DNA of 64,000 nucleotides from Acanthosepion esculentum (lineage: Eukaryota > Mollusca > Cephalopoda > Sepiida > Sepiidae): contig OZ038498.1 in NCBI GenBank assembly GCA_964036315.1, positions 5,004,778-5,068,777 of the forward strand, in the 5' to 3' direction. Shown in pieces: positions 61,701-64,000 of this stretch. The notes below the pieces were generated by a model, which saw nothing but the letters and a program-made list of their open reading frames with translations, did not search any database and had not been told where the DNA came from. Numbering within the stretch: the stretch's first letter is position 1; each line of letters opens with the position of its first letter. A program made the translations under genes and the position numbers.

Positions 61701-62561
61701 TTACCTACCAATTTCACTGAAAATCGAAATTGTACCCCCCCCCCAACATAATTAAGCTGAAAAGTGAAATGACTATTTAACTGTCAGATAATTTAGAACC
61801 AAAATAAATTATAGATATGATTTAAAAACTATGGATTTTGTTTTAGTGTAAATTAGAAAATATTCTCACAACAAAAGAAAGTAAGAACTACATATGTACA
61901 ACTTTATCTTATATTGTCACCTAACCAATTACATTTTAATGATGTGGTCAATGGTCTCATAATTGAGAACATTACACTTTTGTTAATGATTTTGTGCGAT
62001 CACATAGAAGTGAATTCAAGAAATTCTAGGAATATAAAGCATCACACATAAAAGTAATCAAATCTGTTTGAAAAGAGATTAAAAAAAAAGATAAGGATAT
62101 TAGTTCAAAGAAAGTAATTATTAACAGCAAATATCTTATATAATATAAATAGGGTTCAATTTCAAAATAAAGATGAAGCTAAATGATTAATATAGAGAGT
62201 AAAAGTAAATGATATTCAACAAAAGAAAAAAAAGAAAAGAAAAGAAATTATTTGTAGTAATATATAAATATTTAGCAAACTGTAGAAAATCAAAGTATTA
62301 AAATGGATGTCATGTAGTAGTAGAATACATTTGCTTTGGGATTTTAGTCTTTTAGAAACTGGCCAGATAAGACTACAAACACATCAGTCTTTCATCAAAG
62401 TAGAAAAGCAAGCACTTCAAAAGAAGCTACCAGTAGCAAGTAAAAAAATAAGTGAATAAAAAATAAATAAAAAACATGCAATTTTGGAAAATGATTTTAC
62501 TGGAAACATCCAGTCACCTATTTTCACTATTAGACACTGATATAAAGATTGGAATACTTAC

Positions 62562-62672
62562 AATATTCGTTGCCGTTCCATCTCTGCTTTTTTTTCTTCT
62601 TCTTCTCTTCTTTTGGCACGAATAATAAGGTCTTCATCACTACTTGAACTACTAGAAGAATATGAACGTCGC
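62562..62672 (-). CDS. ARGLU1: ARGLU1, first coding exon visible in the window
   Basis: Internal exon of ARGLU1, a nuclear protein that vertebrate work links to pre-mRNA splicing and to Mediator (MED1) and nuclear-receptor coactivation. The exon is 111 nt: it completes a split codon with one base, gives 36 codons, and ends with two bases of the next codon (phase 2 at both ends). The product has a serine run followed by DEDLIIRAKRREEEEKKAE and MERQRI. The REEEEKKAE...ERQR part matches the vertebrate protein where its Arg/Ser-rich half passes into the Glu-rich coiled coil. The acceptor is AG after a long pyrimidine tract and the donor is a strong GTAAGT. The serine/acidic stretch is not a close match to vertebrate ARGLU1, so the N-terminal half appears to diverge. 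About 80 upstream residues should lie in exon(s) beyond the window. Confidence 0.93.
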
Positions 62673-64000
62673 CTATTAAGAAAGAAGAGAAAAAAAGAAA
62701 GAAAGAACAAAGACAAATTAGATTAACATAAAAAAGAATAGCTATAAAAATAAATGGTAATTAATCTCAAAACAATAGCTCTGGAAAAAGTCACAAGTCA
62801 ATGTTATGATCACTTTGCTTTGTAAATACCATAATTTAGAGTAAGTTTAATTTCACTTCTGGAAAATTGTAGTTCAACAAAAATTTGTTAAATCAGCTTG
62901 TTATGCAAGCTGCACTACTAGTTGTAAGTGTATTGCCAATTAATAGGCAGCTGCTTGAGATAGTGGCACTAAACAATAAAACCAAACCAATAACACTTCA
63001 TATAGATGCCGTGGAAAGAAAAAAAAAAGAAATCACTTCTACAGTAAATTGATATTCTTAAAAGCCAATTCCAATGTTGAAAATAGAATAGATGAAAGAA
63101 AGATAACTTGACAAGACAACATCATTCCTTATTTGAATATAAAACAAACATTTACAAATGTGATAAAAATAATTAATTCAATGTGCAAAAATTCCCAGTG
63201 CACGTCTTTTGTAAAACTACACAGCTGAAAACCAATTTAAAAAAAAAAAAATGGGGATAATTTTATGTACAAGTGAGAAAAATTAAGAGCAACTTTGAAA
63301 ATGTTTTTTTAAATAAATCAGCAGATATTATAAAAAAATTAAATATAAAACATTTCTTTAAAAGTAATCAAAATGGTGATCATTTTAAAAACATTCCAAT
63401 ATTATTTGGTAGGAAAAAACAGTTTTTTTTTAAAACTGTAATATAAACAATCAAAACTGATAAGTTTTTAATAGCTGGCTTGTAAAAATGTAATCAAAAT
63501 TCAAGGGATGCTAAATTTATATTATTTGAAATGAGATTAACAGCAATATTATTTTTTAAAAAATAAATATAACTCATTGAAATAATTGCAAATTCCAAGA
63601 AACAAAATGTAAAAAACCTAAATTAGCATTCGAAAGTTAATGCTACCCAAGTACTCCAGTAACACTATGCTGACATATTAATATATTACTTGACTGCTAT
63701 ACTCTAGGTCTGAGGTTCAAAACAGGATGGAGTTCACGTAACTTTATTTGTTTTAAGATGAGAAAACCAACAGACAAAAATATGTAACTTTTTTTTCTTT
63801 TTTTTCTAATTATAAGATTCAGTCTCTATTGTGAATTATACAGTAAATTTAAATGAGTTCACATGATCCAATAAAACTTGTATAACCATGGATACATTTT
63901 AGAGAATTTAAAGAATTTGAAAATATTCCCACATGAAATATTGGAGCAAACTGCACATATATTTGAAAAATAACAGAGTAGCTGATATTATAACTTATTG
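62673..64000 (-). other. ARGLU1: ARGLU1 upstream intron, start outside window
   Basis: AT-rich sequence upstream of the acceptor at 62673-62674. The pyrimidine tract on the sense strand is long and rich in CTTT. No Arg/Ser-rich coding exon, promoter or repeat is recognisable up to the window end, so the first exon(s) lie beyond 64000. Confidence 0.6.

Larger units (their letters stand above)
54622..62561 (-). other. ARGLU1: ARGLU1 intron, 7.9 kb
   Basis: Phase-2 intron with a strong GTAAGT donor and an acceptor with a good pyrimidine tract (GCCAG). It contains the deleted Tc1/mariner-type copy (55103-55967), the R2 repeat (58050-58737) and a (CT)n(TA)n run (57510-57542). The remainder (for example 56000-57500 and 58740-62500) is AT-rich with no recognisable feature. 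Confidence 0.6.

Overview
This is AT-rich animal DNA in which coding sequence is sparse and introns are very long. The only recognisable host gene is ARGLU1 (arginine and glutamate rich protein 1), on the minus strand. Four coding exons are visible: 62562-62672, 54396-54621, 45460-45543 and 11243-11401 (with the stop). Together they encode about 192 residues, the Glu/Arg-rich coiled-coil C-terminal part. The Arg/Ser-rich N-terminus, start codon and promoter lie beyond base 64000. Splice sites are canonical, the reading phase is continuous, and the three complete introns are about 7.9, 8.9 and 34.1 kb. Long introns, transposon types and simple repeats suggest a coleoid cephalopod, most likely an octopus. 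That is inference from recalled repeat families, not a search.

Bases 1 to about 6300 lie 3' of the gene and hold layered repeats: LINE 3' tails, a pogo-like MITE, and a dispersed repeat apparently split by two insertions. Bases 6300-11242 follow the stop codon, carry no recognisable transposon, and may be a long 3' UTR, whose end I cannot place.

The 34-kb last intron (11402-45459) has two halves. From 11.4 to 19.5 kb it is featureless AT-rich sequence with homopolymers. From 19.5 to 43 kb it is a transposon graveyard: a 1.3-kb Tc1/mariner-superfamily element with TA duplications, a mariner (irritans-type) relic with both ends, a second mariner relic, a jockey-like LINE endonuclease relic, two relics of another LINE reverse transcriptase, and several copies of a fold-back repeat whose arms carry a conserved hairpin. 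Two fold-back copies have a tRNA-like centre. A MITE with a roughly 110-bp GA microsatellite in one arm is also present.

The 8.9-kb intron (45544-54395) sits where vertebrate ARGLU1 has its regulated, ultraconserved retained intron. Here it has the weakest splice sites of the three complete introns, and a G-rich triplet tract lies about 240-270 nt upstream of its acceptor. The upstream 7.9-kb intron contains an internally deleted relative of the 19.8-kb transposon and a dispersed repeat shared with 22.2 kb.

I find no convincing new multi-gene system. The most interesting signals are the fold-back family, the intron-retention hypothesis and the expanded-arm MITE.
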